A stretch of DNA of 64,000 nucleotides from Bog-473 sp036489775 (GTDB taxonomy: Bacteria; Actinomycetota; Acidimicrobiia; Acidimicrobiales; RAAP-2), in contig DASXFC010000019.1 of assembly GCA_036489775.1 (NCBI GenBank), positions 1 through 64,000 of the forward strand, given 5' to 3'. The position numbers and the translations under genes are program-made. Numbering within the stretch: the first letter of the stretch is position 1; every line of letters starts with the position of its first letter. Positions 1-8,452 of this stretch are shown one piece after another. The notes under the pieces are model-generated. The model was given only the letters and a program-made list of their open reading frames with translations, was not told the DNA's origin and searched no databases.

Positions 1-1
1 G

Positions 2-136
2 GGTCTCAACTCGAAGATCCAAACGATCAAGAAGATGGCCTACGGCTTCCGGAACAAGGAGCACTTCAAGACGGCCATCTTCTTCCACTGCGGGGGGTTA
101 CAGCTTTACCCAGCTACCCACAGGGAAGCCGGATGA
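2..136 (+). CDS. ISL3-like transposase, C-terminal end (partial)
   Basis: The reading frame is open from the window edge and ends at a TGA at 134-136. It encodes 44 residues containing KIQTIKKMAYGFRN and FFHCGGLQLYP, which resemble the C-terminal end of ISL3 (IS204/IS1001/IS1096/IS1165) DDE transposases, where a GFRN segment precedes a hydrophobic strand and an HCGGL-type motif. Only the tail is visible, so whether the element is intact upstream cannot be judged. I could not recognise a terminal inverted repeat in the 40 bases after the stop. The next gene lies on the opposite strand with its stop only 40 bases away, so the element may have inserted just behind it. Confidence 0.7.
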   Translation, partial: GLNSKIQTIKKMAYGFRNKEHFKTAIFFHCGGLQLYPATHREAG

Positions 137-175
137 CCCAAATTTAATGGGCGTTCGCTGCAAAGCTGGCCGGGA

Positions 176-2263
176 TCACGAGGACGACCCGATCCGGATC
201 AAGAGGATGTCCGAATAACCGTACGGATAGAACTGGGAGAAGTTGACCAGGTTCGCTTCGAAGTAGACCGGGTCGTTCGCCAATTGGGTCCCTCGAATCA
301 CGAACGTCGCCACACCCTTGGAATTCGTAATGGCCGAGACAGGCGTGTGACCGGCTACCGACCCGTTGATGACGGCCGAGCTGTTGATCAACCCGTGCTG
401 GTCATAGATGACCTGCCCCAAGTAGATCGGCACCTGTGAGACGTCGACCCGTCGATTCAGAGTGTCGAGAATCTCGGCCCGAATGGTCACCGGGGCTCCC
501 ACGGGGACGGGTCGGCTGACCGCATCGGGGACAAGAGCCACGTGCCAAGTTGAGGGCAGGAAGACGTCACTGCTCGAAACCGTGTCGGGCCCGCTGGTGA
601 ACGCGGTGACCGAGAAACCACCGGACACCGCTGGCTGCGCCGCCACGTTGGGCGACAACAATGTGTAGTGGCCCACATGTCCGGGTTGGACGGGCGTCTC
701 ACGATTGAGCACGCGCCAGAAGGCCGAGATCACCCCGGCGGTCTCCACCGTGAAGGCAGGTGTCAGGGGCCGGTCGCTCTGATTCCGTACTGTCACACCG
801 ATTCTCTCGACTGTCGCCAGCTGCCCGGTCGTACGAATGCTCGAGATGGTGACGTCCAGTGGTGGGGTAGACGTCAGAGCGAACGCGACCACGGCGGTGA
901 CTGCCAGCATGCTGGCCAGAGCCACGACCGGCCAGGATCGCCAGACTTTGATCGTGGGCGCGGGCTGACTCGGCCCGTCCTCGTCCCATGACCCGAAATG
1001 TCTGGCTGCCGCCAGGAATCCGATCGGCGTCAGCATGACGAGGTAACTGCCAAACGACCGTGCCGCGAAGAACAGTGCGAGTGAAGGGATGACGAAGGTC
1101 CAGGCGCTCAGCAACGGATAGGAGGCGGCGTAGACCGCAGCCAGCGCCACCAGAACCACCAAGGTGGCCAGCGAGTAGGCGAAGAGCGACCCTCCCCCGA
1201 TGTGTACGAAGAGACTCAATCCGATCAGTCCCTGACCAGCCGGCACCGTGTGGCTGAGAAACGGGGTCATCACGCCGTCGAACCACTGTCGGGGTGCCGC
1301 CACGGCGTAGGGCAGGTTGGGCAGAGCGAAGACGCCGAGGGCAATGGCGAGATAGCGGGCAGCGGCATCGAATCCCCACCGACCATGACGGATACGACTT
1401 TCGCCGGCCACCGCGATCAGCACGAAGGGCAGGATCAACCATGGCGTCTGCTTGATCGCCATGGCGACACCGAAGAGCACCGGACTGATCCAGGAGGCCC
1501 GACCCCGCTGGGAGAGAGACCGGTCCAGGTAGTAAGCGGCGCCGAGCAGGAACGGCACATAGAGAGCGTCGGTGATCCCGCCCACGGCATAGCCGATGAA
1601 GGTCGACAAGCTGCCGAGCACGAGGGCCGAGGCACGAATGTGCCGGGGCAGCATGCCGAAGAGCAGGAGGATGGCCACCGCCCACGAGACGACGTTGAGA
1701 GCCACCGCCGTCTGGGTAGTCCAGCCCAACGCCAGGAAAGGCAGGTAGAGCTCGAACGAAAGTGCCGGGTACGACAACGACGTGACGGTGGACCCGTCGA
1801 GCCGAAAGGTCGCACCGTTCGGGGACAGGTGGTACGCGGCGAAGGCGGGCTCCATCGAGTGGGTATAGGGGTTCGATCCGTGCAGCGCCAGAGTGGCTGC
1901 GTACTGATCGAACGCCACTTCGTCGGTTGAGTAGCTGGGGTCGCCGCGCACCTGCAGGAAGGACCAGATCACGAAGGCGAGAACGATGGCGATGGCGATC
2001 ACCCATGGGGCAATCGCGGCAAACATCGAGCGACCACTGGCCTGCCACCAGCGCATGACCCCGCCGGACGAACCGGCCACGCTCACTCTGAGTCGCGACA
2101 GGCTGGCCACGACGGTGAGCAGGCCGAGTGCGGCAAAGGCCACCACGAAGACGCTGACCCAAGCCAGGGTGCTGACCCCGGTCGAGATCTGCAAGGCCCA
2201 GACGATGAGCGTGATCCCCGTCAGCGTCCACCACCAGCGGCCGCTTGTCGTCCCCACCCTCAC
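176..2263 (-). CDS. GT-C type (GT87/DUF2029-like) membrane glycosyltransferase with C-terminal ectodomain
   Basis: This 695-residue polytopic protein has about ten to twelve hydrophobic segments between residues 12 and 465. The first large extracytoplasmic loop carries an acidic cluster (TDEVAFDQYAA, about 113-123). GT-C transferases that use lipid-phosphate sugar donors place their catalytic acidic residue in this position. Residues about 467-695 follow a last membrane segment and are rich in V, T and S, which suggests a beta-sandwich domain outside the membrane. The family assignment is inference from topology and the DE loop; donor and acceptor are unknown. A cell-envelope polysaccharide or glycolipid role is likely. 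It is transcribed away from the secreted protein gene upstream, with a 74-base gap. Confidence 0.6.
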   Translation of the reverse strand: MRVGTTSGRWWWTLTGITLIVWALQISTGVSTLAWVSVFVVAFAALGLLTVVASLSRLRVSVAGSSGGVMRWWQASGRSMFAAIAPWVIAIAIVLAFVIWSFLQVRGDPSYSTDEVAFDQYAATLALHGSNPYTHSMEPAFAAYHLSPNGATFRLDGSTVTSLSYPALSFELYLPFLALGWTTQTAVALNVVSWAVAILLLFGMLPRHIRASALVLGSLSTFIGYAVGGITDALYVPFLLGAAYYLDRSLSQRGRASWISPVLFGVAMAIKQTPWLILPFVLIAVAGESRIRHGRWGFDAAARYLAIALGVFALPNLPYAVAAPRQWFDGVMTPFLSHTVPAGQGLIGLSLFVHIGGGSLFAYSLATLVVLVALAAVYAASYPLLSAWTFVIPSLALFFAARSFGSYLVMLTPIGFLAAARHFGSWDEDGPSQPAPTIKVWRSWPVVALASMLAVTAVVAFALTSTPPLDVTISSIRTTGQLATVERIGVTVRNQSDRPLTPAFTVETAGVISAFWRVLNRETPVQPGHVGHYTLLSPNVAAQPAVSGGFSVTAFTSGPDTVSSSDVFLPSTWHVALVPDAVSRPVPVGAPVTIRAEILDTLNRRVDVSQVPIYLGQVIYDQHGLINSSAVINGSVAGHTPVSAITNSKGVATFVIRGTQLANDPVYFEANLVNFSQFYPYGYSDILLIRIGSSS

Positions 2264-2337
2264 TCCCTTCGCATGGCCGCCGACACAGGCGCGACAGGCA
2301 GCCGAGGGTCAGAAGCCCGCTACTTGCTGCTGAACGA

Positions 2338-3042
2338 TCAGACGTGAAGAGCGGTGGTACGGCGAGGGCGCCGGCGCAAAACCAGGCCCAAGGCGAGCAG
2401 CCCGCCGCCCACCAAGGCGCCAGCCAGGTACTCCTCAGCCCGGAACGGCTTTCCGGTCACGGCCACTGTGGCCCCCGCAATGGCGGAACTACAGGTGGCG
2501 GCATCGACCACGAAGGACCCGTCACCCGTCAGATTGGCCGTCACCGCACCGGCGGCGGTGGCGCCACTGCTGACCGACCCCGACGGAGGAAGGACCCATC
2601 CTCCACTCGATCCGTCGAAGGCCAGAACGGTTTGGCCGGTGTCAATGCCGCTGTGCGTGTAAGTCACCGAAAGAGACAGCGTGCCCGTGTAGGCCGCGCC
2701 CGTGCTCGGGTCCGTTACCGCCACGGTCAGCGCGGGTGCCACCGCACACGACGGGCCGGTTCCGGTTGAGAAGACGATGGTCAGGCCATCGGTCGTGGCC
2801 CCTTCAGTCACCGACACACCGGAACAGCTCTGCGTGCCACCCGCGGCAGGTGCGGTGACCGTGCACAAGACGGACTCGCCGCCCGGGTCACCTGATCCGG
2901 TGCCGTTGGACGCCGGCGTATCGGGAGCACCCGATCCGCCCGTGGCCGCACCGGCGGCGAGGGGAAACGCACACGTCAGCGCGGCCATGATCACGCCGGC
3001 GACAATCGAGCCGAACCAGTGACTGCGTCGTTGGGGGTACAT
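2338..3042 (-). CDS. Secreted, C-terminally membrane-anchored protein of unknown function
   Basis: The protein has 234 residues. An N-terminal signal peptide (residues 1-33, ending PLAAGAA) is followed by a Ser/Thr/Gly/Ala-rich extracellular part with four or more cysteines. A single C-terminal hydrophobic helix (about 208-224) is followed by an arginine-rich tail (RRRPRRTT). That layout is a membrane-anchored surface protein with an LPXTG-like topology but no sortase motif. The repeated VTV/VTA pattern suggests beta strands. No family recognised. It is on the same strand as the glycosyltransferase downstream and could share its transcript. Confidence 0.55.
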   Translation of the reverse strand: MYPQRRSHWFGSIVAGVIMAALTCAFPLAAGAATGGSGAPDTPASNGTGSGDPGGESVLCTVTAPAAGGTQSCSGVSVTEGATTDGLTIVFSTGTGPSCAVAPALTVAVTDPSTGAAYTGTLSLSVTYTHSGIDTGQTVLAFDGSSGGWVLPPSGSVSSGATAAGAVTANLTGDGSFVVDAATCSSAIAGATVAVTGKPFRAEEYLAGALVGGGLLALGLVLRRRPRRTTALHV

Positions 3043-3243
3043 GCTCTCCTCGAAGAATCACGTGGTTGACCGCCAGCCGGCGCTCAGTAATGGTCCCCGG
3101 AGCCTACGGAGCAACAACCCCATTTGCAACAACCCTCGCAGTCGAGATGCAACGACCGTGCCTCGTTCCAAGCCACGCCCAGGCCTGGGTTGGCTACCAG
3201 CTCGGATTCAGCGGGTCTGACGATGATGGCTGGGCCCGAGGTC

Positions 3244-3846
3244 TCATGAGCGTGGCCCAAGGTCTCGTGGGCCCGGGGCTGTCCCGGCCGCCCATTCCGT
3301 CGCCAAGATCCCGTAGGTCACATCGTCGGTCCACTCCCCCTTCACCCATTCGTTCTGCACCAGATGGGCTTCACGCCGCATACCGAGCCGCTCCAAGACG
3401 CGGGCGGAGGCGACATTGCGGGCATCGAGGTGGGCATAGACCCGGTGCACCCCCAACCGGTCAAAAGCCAGATCAACCAGGGCGGTGGCCGCCTCGGTGG
3501 CATAGCCCCGACCCTGCACGGCGGGAAGAAAGAGATAGCCGATCTCGGCCTGCTGGTGGTTCGCGCTGGTGTACGTCAGCATCACGTCACCCACGACTGC
3601 ATGGGTGACCCGTTCCACCACGGCCAGATTGATGGTGTCGCCCTCGCGGTCGATGTGGGTTAGGTTGATCTTGCGTCGCAATGAACTCCGGCTCTCCCGG
3701 CGATTCCTGGGCTCCCAGTAGAGGTAGCGCGCCACCTCGAGCCGTGACTGCAGATCGCACAGGTCATCGAGGTCTCCGGCCTCGAAGGGCCGCAGCACCA
3801 GTCGTGCGGTCTCGATGGGCTTCGTGATGTGGACCGATGGACGCAT
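3244..3846 (-). CDS. GNAT N-acetyltransferase, RimJ/RimL type
   Basis: The 200-residue protein starts ETARLVLRPFEAGDLDDLCDL, typical of the RimJ/RimL (Acetyltransf_3) branch. The acetyl-CoA binding segment is GYLFLPAVQGRGYATEAATALVD (about 127-150; the QGRGYA turn is the P-loop-like A motif). NVASARVLERLGMRRE follows, the usual motif B. It would acetylate a small amine or a protein N-terminus; the substrate cannot be read from sequence. It diverges from the ABC-F gene across about 100 bases. Confidence 0.85.
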   Translation of the reverse strand: MRPSVHITKPIETARLVLRPFEAGDLDDLCDLQSRLEVARYLYWEPRNRRESRSSLRRKINLTHIDREGDTINLAVVERVTHAVVGDVMLTYTSANHQQAEIGYLFLPAVQGRGYATEAATALVDLAFDRLGVHRVYAHLDARNVASARVLERLGMRREAHLVQNEWVKGEWTDDVTYGILATEWAAGTAPGPRDLGPRS

Positions 3847-3946
3847 CCTGGTTGGCTACGCTAGTGAGCGTGAGTTGATTCTGGACGTGCAGCGTGGCGC
3901 TCCAGCGCCTGTCCTGTTCGTTCTTCCTTTTCTGACCGGAGTCCTC

Positions 3947-5644
3947 ATGCCTGCTGCTTCCTCTGTTCCTTCCCGTTCCCCTTTACCCAGCACCATGGCC
4001 ACTCTGGTGGCCCGTGACCTGTGCGCCGAACGCGGTGGCGCCACCGTGCTCGAGCGCATCTCGCTGACAGTCGGGCCTGAGACCTGCCTGGGCGTGGTCG
4101 GCCCCAATGGGGTGGGCAAGTCCACGCTGCTGCAGATCTTGGCCGGGCAGCTGGCCCCGCTCTCGGGCCAGGTGCGTCACGACCCGCCCACCGCCACCAT
4201 CGGTTACCTGGCCCAAGAGCATGCGTCCGCGCCGGACGAGACGGTCGGAGCGCTGCTGGAGCGTCGCACCGGCGTGGCCGCCGCAGACCGCGAGCTGGCG
4301 GAGGCCGCTGTCGCCTTGGGGGCAGGCGAGATGGGGGGCGACGAGCGCTACGCGCTGGCTCTGGCTCGCCACGAGTCACTGCTGGCCGGCGACTTCGACG
4401 GGCGGCTGTCCTCGGTGCTGGCCGAACTCGGCCTGGCCGTGGGCATCCTCGAGCGCCCGGTGTCGACAATGTCGGGTGGGCAGGAGGCCAAGGTGGCCAT
4501 CGCCGCCCTGATGCTGGCCCGCTTCGATCTCACCCTGCTCGACGAGCCGACCAACGACCTCGACTTCGAGGGGCTGGCCCGGCTGGAGCAGCTGGTGCGC
4601 CAGCGGCGTGGCGGCATGATCATCGTCTCGCACGACCGGGCCTTTCTCGACGGCACGCTCACCGATGTACTCGAGATCGAGGAGCACCACCACACCGGCT
4701 TCCTCTACGGCGGCGGATGGGCCGGCTATCTGGCCGAACGGGCCGCCGCCCGGGCCCATGCGGTCGAGGGCTTCGAGCAGTATCAAACCCAACGCAAGCA
4801 ACTGACAGCGCGGGCGCAGCGCGAGCGCCAGTGGGCCACCAGTGGGGTGAGCCGCGAGAAGACCCGTCCTCGTGACAATGACAAGGCGCAGCGCGACTTC
4901 CGCATCAACCGCACCGAGCAGTTGGCGTCGCGAGCACGGCGGACCGAACGCGCCCTCGAGGCGCTCGACGAGGTCGAGAAGCCGTGGGAAGGGTGGGAGT
5001 TGCGGTTCGCCATCAAAGGGGCCGCTCGGGCCGGGGCGGTGGTGTGCCGGCTGGAGGATGCGGTGATCAATCGCGGTGCCTTCACCCTGGGACCGTTGAC
5101 CCTCGAGATCGGATGGGCCGAACGGGTGGCCCTGATCGGACCGAACGGATCGGGCAAGACCACCTTGGTGGCCGCCCTGCTCGGACGAATCGAGTTGCGG
5201 TCGGGACGAAGACTCCTGGGGCCGAGCGTGGTGGTGGGTGAGCTGGGACAGGACCGCCGGGTGCTCGGGGGAGGGGGCACGGTGGTCGATGCGCTGGTCT
5301 CCCTGAGCGGGCTTACCCTTTCGGCGGCGCGCTCCCAACTGGCCAAATTCGGCATCGGGGCCGAGGCGGCGTTGCGGGCCCCCTCATCGTTGTCGCCAGG
5401 TGAGCGGACTCGGGCCGAGCTGGCCGCCTTTGCCGCCGCCGGAGTGAACCTGCTTGTGCTCGATGAACCAACCAACCATCTCGACCTTCCGGCCATCGAG
5501 CAGCTGGAGTCCGCCCTGGCGTCCTATGACGGGACGTTGATCCTCGTGTCACACGATCGTCGCCTGCTCGAAACCGTCGAGGTGACGCGCACCGTTCGCC
5601 TGCCTGCCCCTGACGACGAGATGAGGTCGATCGTCGAGGTGTGA
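3947..5644 (+). CDS. ABC-F family ATPase (ribosome-associated)
   Basis: This soluble protein has two ABC domains and no membrane segments. Domain 1 has GPNGVGKST (about 53-61), MSGGQEAKVA and LTLLDEPTNDLD. Domain 2 has GPNGSGKTT (about 396-404), LSPGERTRAELA and LLVLDEPTNHLD. The charged linker between them (about 245-335) fits ABC-F proteins, which act in the ribosomal E site to rescue translation or protect against antibiotics. Two starts are plausible. ATG 3947 has GGAG five bases upstream; ATG 3995 lies at the first conserved residues but lacks a ribosome site, so 3947 was chosen (565 residues). Whether it is a resistance factor or a housekeeping translation factor cannot be told. Confidence 0.88.
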   Translation: MPAASSVPSRSPLPSTMATLVARDLCAERGGATVLERISLTVGPETCLGVVGPNGVGKSTLLQILAGQLAPLSGQVRHDPPTATIGYLAQEHASAPDETVGALLERRTGVAAADRELAEAAVALGAGEMGGDERYALALARHESLLAGDFDGRLSSVLAELGLAVGILERPVSTMSGGQEAKVAIAALMLARFDLTLLDEPTNDLDFEGLARLEQLVRQRRGGMIIVSHDRAFLDGTLTDVLEIEEHHHTGFLYGGGWAGYLAERAAARAHAVEGFEQYQTQRKQLTARAQRERQWATSGVSREKTRPRDNDKAQRDFRINRTEQLASRARRTERALEALDEVEKPWEGWELRFAIKGAARAGAVVCRLEDAVINRGAFTLGPLTLEIGWAERVALIGPNGSGKTTLVAALLGRIELRSGRRLLGPSVVVGELGQDRRVLGGGGTVVDALVSLSGLTLSAARSQLAKFGIGAEAALRAPSSLSPGERTRAELAAFAAAGVNLLVLDEPTNHLDLPAIEQLESALASYDGTLILVSHDRRLLETVEVTRTVRLPAPDDEMRSIVEV

Positions 5645-5683
5645 CGGCGGAGGGTGGGAACGGGGGCCAGTAGCTTGGGCCAG

Positions 5684-6511
5684 ATGAGCGAGGAGCGGAG
5701 CCCAGCGGCGCGCGAGCAGGCCCGCGAAGCCGGCGCCGCCGCAATGGCCGCCTTGCGCAAGGCCGTCGCCCGCAAGGCGGCCGAAATGATCCGCAACGAC
5801 CCCGACGACGCGGCGGCCGCGGTCGAGTTGGGTCTGGTCGACCAAAATTGGCTGGAACATCCCGGCGAAGGCCAACCGATCTCCTCGTCGGCGCCCACTG
5901 ACGTCCTGCGCCGCTTCCTCGAGCGGTCGGTCGAGCGGCGACCCTCCAAACTCTCGTCCTTGGGCTTGACGGCGGTTCAGTTGCTGTCGTCGGGCAGTGA
6001 CGACACGACGGCCGTCGGCGTCGCTCCGAGTAGCTTGACCATCGTCTTCACCGACCTCGAAGGCTTCACCGCGTACACCGAACGCCACGGTGACACCGCT
6101 GCGCTCGAGATCATCACCGCCCACCACCAGATGGCCGAACCGGTGGTGCGGCAGTGGCGGGGACGCCTGGTCAAGCATCTCGGCGACGGCCTGCTCTGCA
6201 CCTTCCCCGACCCCAGCGCCGGCGTGCACGCCGCGCTGGCTCTGCTGGCCACCGCCCCGCCGCCACTGCGGCTCCGCGCTGGCGTCCACACCGGCGACGC
6301 CGTGGTGACCAAGGAGGACGTGCTCGGTCACGTGGTCAACGTGACAGCTCGGGTCTGCGAGGCGGCCAAGGGCGGCCAGGTGCTGGTCAGTGCGGACGTG
6401 GTGCGGGCACTGGGACCGAGCGCCGGCGGGGTGCACTTCGGCAAGATCAAGAACCGGCGCATGAAGGGCGTGCAGATTCCGGTCGGCGTGGCCGAAGCCC
6501 ACGCGGGCTGA
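5684..6511 (+). CDS. Class III adenylate/guanylate cyclase domain protein
   Basis: The 275-residue protein has an N-terminal helical region followed by a CHD-type cyclase domain. The domain starts TIVFTDLEGFTAYTERHGD, with the first metal-binding aspartate in FTDLEG. It continues with LVKHLGDGLLCTF (second metal aspartate, GDG), LRAGVHTGD and DVLGHVVNVTARVCEAAKGGQVLVS. Both metal-binding aspartates are present, so it may be catalytic, making cAMP or cGMP. No membrane segment is seen. The N-terminal region (about 1-110) has a conserved-looking FLERSVERR patch of unknown role. A GTG at 5654 is an alternative start. It follows the ABC-F gene by 40 bases and is probably co-transcribed. Confidence 0.82.
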   Translation: MSEERSPAAREQAREAGAAAMAALRKAVARKAAEMIRNDPDDAAAAVELGLVDQNWLEHPGEGQPISSSAPTDVLRRFLERSVERRPSKLSSLGLTAVQLLSSGSDDTTAVGVAPSSLTIVFTDLEGFTAYTERHGDTAALEIITAHHQMAEPVVRQWRGRLVKHLGDGLLCTFPDPSAGVHAALALLATAPPPLRLRAGVHTGDAVVTKEDVLGHVVNVTARVCEAAKGGQVLVSADVVRALGPSAGGVHFGKIKNRRMKGVQIPVGVAEAHAG

Positions 6512-6532
6512 GCGCCAGTTACTTCAATTCGC

Positions 6533-6904
6533 TTACTCCTCGCCGCTGAAACGCTCCCAGGCTGACTGGCGGGTCATACCCATGGCCTCGCCGATGCGGG
6601 CCCAGGTAGCGCCGAGCGCCCGGGCCCGGCGGACCCAGCCGGTCAGGTTCTCCTCGATCTGTGCTTCCACCGCCACGATGCTGGGCAGCAGGGCCAGAAT
6701 CTGCTCGAGGTCCTGCTGCGCGTCCCAGGGCAACATCGCTTCGCCCTTGACCGGGTTGTCAGCGATGACGGCGGCACACAGCGACACGCACTCGTTGCAG
6801 ATGTAGACGCCCGGCCCGGCCACCAGCTTTTCGACCTTGGTGTTGGGCTTGACGCAGAACGAACAGCAAGCGATGACGTCGGCATCCTTGGTGGTGGCGG
6901 GCAT
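6533..6904 (-). CDS. ClpX-type C4 zinc-finger protein with HTH-like C-terminus
   Basis: The protein is 123 residues from an ATG preceded by a strong AAGGAGG box, which rejects the longer upstream reading. Residues about 10-40 form a C4 zinc finger (CSFC...CNEC) like the N-terminal zinc-binding domain of ClpX, but no AAA+ ATPase follows. The C-terminal 40 residues (ARALGATWARIGEAMGMTRQSAWERF) look like a helix-turn-helix. Small proteins of this architecture are common in actinobacteria. A role as a ClpP adaptor or DNA-binding regulator is inference. Confidence 0.8.
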   Translation of the reverse strand: MPATTKDADVIACCSFCVKPNTKVEKLVAGPGVYICNECVSLCAAVIADNPVKGEAMLPWDAQQDLEQILALLPSIVAVEAQIEENLTGWVRRARALGATWARIGEAMGMTRQSAWERFSGEE

Positions 6905-6978
6905 GGTGACCTCCTTGTCAGGAGTCACCTTACAATTGTCAGGTTCTCCCTGACAAGAGGACCGGCGGATTATTCGGA

Positions 6979-7440
6979 TTATTCGGGCTTCCACACCCCA
7001 GCCTGCTGGGCGGTGGCCACGTTCAGGCGGTTCCACACGTTGATGTTGGCAATGGCCAGCACCAGAGTGGCCAGCTGCTTCTCGTCGTAGTGCGACGCCA
7101 CCTGAGCCCACAGCTCGTCGGGCACCGGGTCAGGCCGATCGGCCTGCCTGGTCATGGCTTCGGTCAGGGCCAGAGCGGCCCGTTCGGCCTCGGTGAAGTA
7201 CGGCGTGTCGCGCCAGGCCAGCAGGGTGCCCAGGCGCTCATCGCTCTCGCCGTTCTTGCGCGCGCTCTGGATATGTCCGTCCAGGCAGACGGCACAGCCG
7301 TTGATTTGGCTGGCCCTCATCAGGACGAGCGCGATGGTCGACTCGTCCACCCCGCCGTCGGCCACGACGGCGCCCAGCGCTTGCAGGGCGTCGTTGGCTC
7401 CTGGCAGGAGGAAGGCAGGATGTTGGATGCGTGGTGCCAT
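6979..7440 (-). CDS. Carboxymuconolactone decarboxylase / AhpD-like protein
   Basis: The 153-residue all-helical protein has the AhpD-type active site motif INGCAVCLDGH (about 47-57; two cysteines three apart and a histidine four after). That motif supports alkylhydroperoxidase-like thiol chemistry. It ends with LATLVLAIANINVWNRLNV, a typical CMD C-terminal helix. It is transcribed divergently from an ECF sigma factor with a SnoaL-like tail. This is the known arrangement of ECF41 sigma factors, whose target is usually the neighbouring CMD/oxidoreductase gene. Regulation by that sigma factor is therefore expected. Confidence 0.88.
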   Translation of the reverse strand: MAPRIQHPAFLLPGANDALQALGAVVADGGVDESTIALVLMRASQINGCAVCLDGHIQSARKNGESDERLGTLLAWRDTPYFTEAERAALALTEAMTRQADRPDPVPDELWAQVASHYDEKQLATLVLAIANINVWNRLNVATAQQAGVWKPE

Positions 7441-7475
7441 GTGGATGTCTCCTTCGTACGGCCAGCCGCGTTCTC

Positions 7476-7502
7476 TGTCACATATGGGCGGCCAGATGGG
7501 TC
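7476..7502 (+). promoter_or_regulatory. Candidate ECF41-type promoter toward the sigma gene
   Basis: TGTCACA at 7476-7482 is followed after 16 bases by GGTC (7499-7502), about 36 bases before the sigma gene ATG. ECF41 promoters are described with a TGTCACA -35 element and a CGTC -10 element, so the -35 match is exact and the -10 match partial. Autoregulation is inferred. Confidence 0.4.
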
Positions 7503-7510
7503 ATACCTCA

Positions 7511-7537
7511 GACACCCCGGAAGCGAGGAATGTGACG
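7511..7537 (-). promoter_or_regulatory. Candidate ECF41-type promoter toward the AhpD-like gene
   Basis: Read on the minus strand, CGTCACA (7531-7537) is followed after 16 bases by TGTC (7511-7514), pointing at the CMD gene 71 bases away. It has the same spacing as the opposite-strand copy and one mismatch in each box. It overlaps the ribosome site and start region of the sigma gene. Confidence 0.4.
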
Positions 7538-7538
7538 G

Positions 7539-8435
7539 ATGACCGACGCTGAGGCCGATTGGCTGGCCACCCACTTCGAGCAGCGCCGCCCGCGCCTGCA
7601 CGCCGTGGCCTACCGGATGCTCGGCTCGCTGACCGAGGCCGACGACGCCGTGCAGGAAACCTGGATCCGCCTCAGCCGCTCCGAGGTGGGAGCCATCGAC
7701 AACCTCGATGCCTGGTTGACCACCGTGGTGGGCCGCGTCTGCCTCAACCTGCTGCGCTCGCGCCGCACCGTGCACGAGAACCCGGGATGGAACTACGTCC
7801 CCGACCCCTTGGTCGGACCAGCCGACGATGGCACCGACAACCCCGAGGAGCACGTGCTGCTGGCCGATGCCGTCGGCCTGGCCCTCCTGGTGGTACTCGA
7901 GACGCTCAGCCCAACCGAGCGGGTGGCCTTCGTGCTCCACGACATGTTCGCCGTCCCCTTCGACGAGATCGCCCCGATGATCGAGTGCACACCGGCCGCC
8001 ACCCGCCAGTTGGCCAGCCGGGCCCGGCGCCGGGTAGCGGGCGCCGGTGCTGTGGTCGGCGACCACGACCTCGATCTGCCCGCCCAGCGTCAGATCGTCG
8101 AGGCCTTCCTGCGGGCGGCCCGCCAAGGTGACTTCGAAGGTTTGCTCACCCTGCTCGACCCCGACGTGGTGCTGCGCGCCGACGCCGGAGCGGGTCGGGG
8201 CTCCCTGCTCGAAGGGGTCGAAGCGGTGGTTCCCCCGGTCATGCACTTCATGCGGCTGGCCCAGACCGAGCGGCATCTGGTGGTGAACGGCAGCGCCGGT
8301 CTCCAGCCCATGCGCGACGGCTCGCCCATGGCGGTGATGTCGTTCACCTTCCGCGGCGGCACCATCACGCACATCACGGCCCTGGCCGATCCCGATCGCC
8401 TGCACCAGCTCGGCCTCGACGTGGTGAACGGCTGA
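7539..8435 (+). CDS. ECF41-type RNA polymerase sigma factor with SnoaL-like C-terminal domain
   Basis: The protein has 298 residues. Sigma region 2 (YRMLGSLTEADDAVQETWIRL, about 27-47) and region 4 (LSPTERVAFVLHDMFAVPFDEIAPMIECTPAATRQLASRARRR, about 125-168) are followed by a SnoaL_2-like domain (about 185-298). The extra domain replaces a separate anti-sigma factor in the SigJ/ECF41 group and modulates activity. The ATG at 7539 follows GAGGAA at a sensible distance. It diverges from the AhpD-like gene, its likely target. The inducing signal is unknown. Confidence 0.9.
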   Translation: MTDAEADWLATHFEQRRPRLHAVAYRMLGSLTEADDAVQETWIRLSRSEVGAIDNLDAWLTTVVGRVCLNLLRSRRTVHENPGWNYVPDPLVGPADDGTDNPEEHVLLADAVGLALLVVLETLSPTERVAFVLHDMFAVPFDEIAPMIECTPAATRQLASRARRRVAGAGAVVGDHDLDLPAQRQIVEAFLRAARQGDFEGLLTLLDPDVVLRADAGAGRGSLLEGVEAVVPPVMHFMRLAQTERHLVVNGSAGLQPMRDGSPMAVMSFTFRGGTITHITALADPDRLHQLGLDVVNG

Positions 8436-8452
8436 CCTGACCTGACTCTCCC

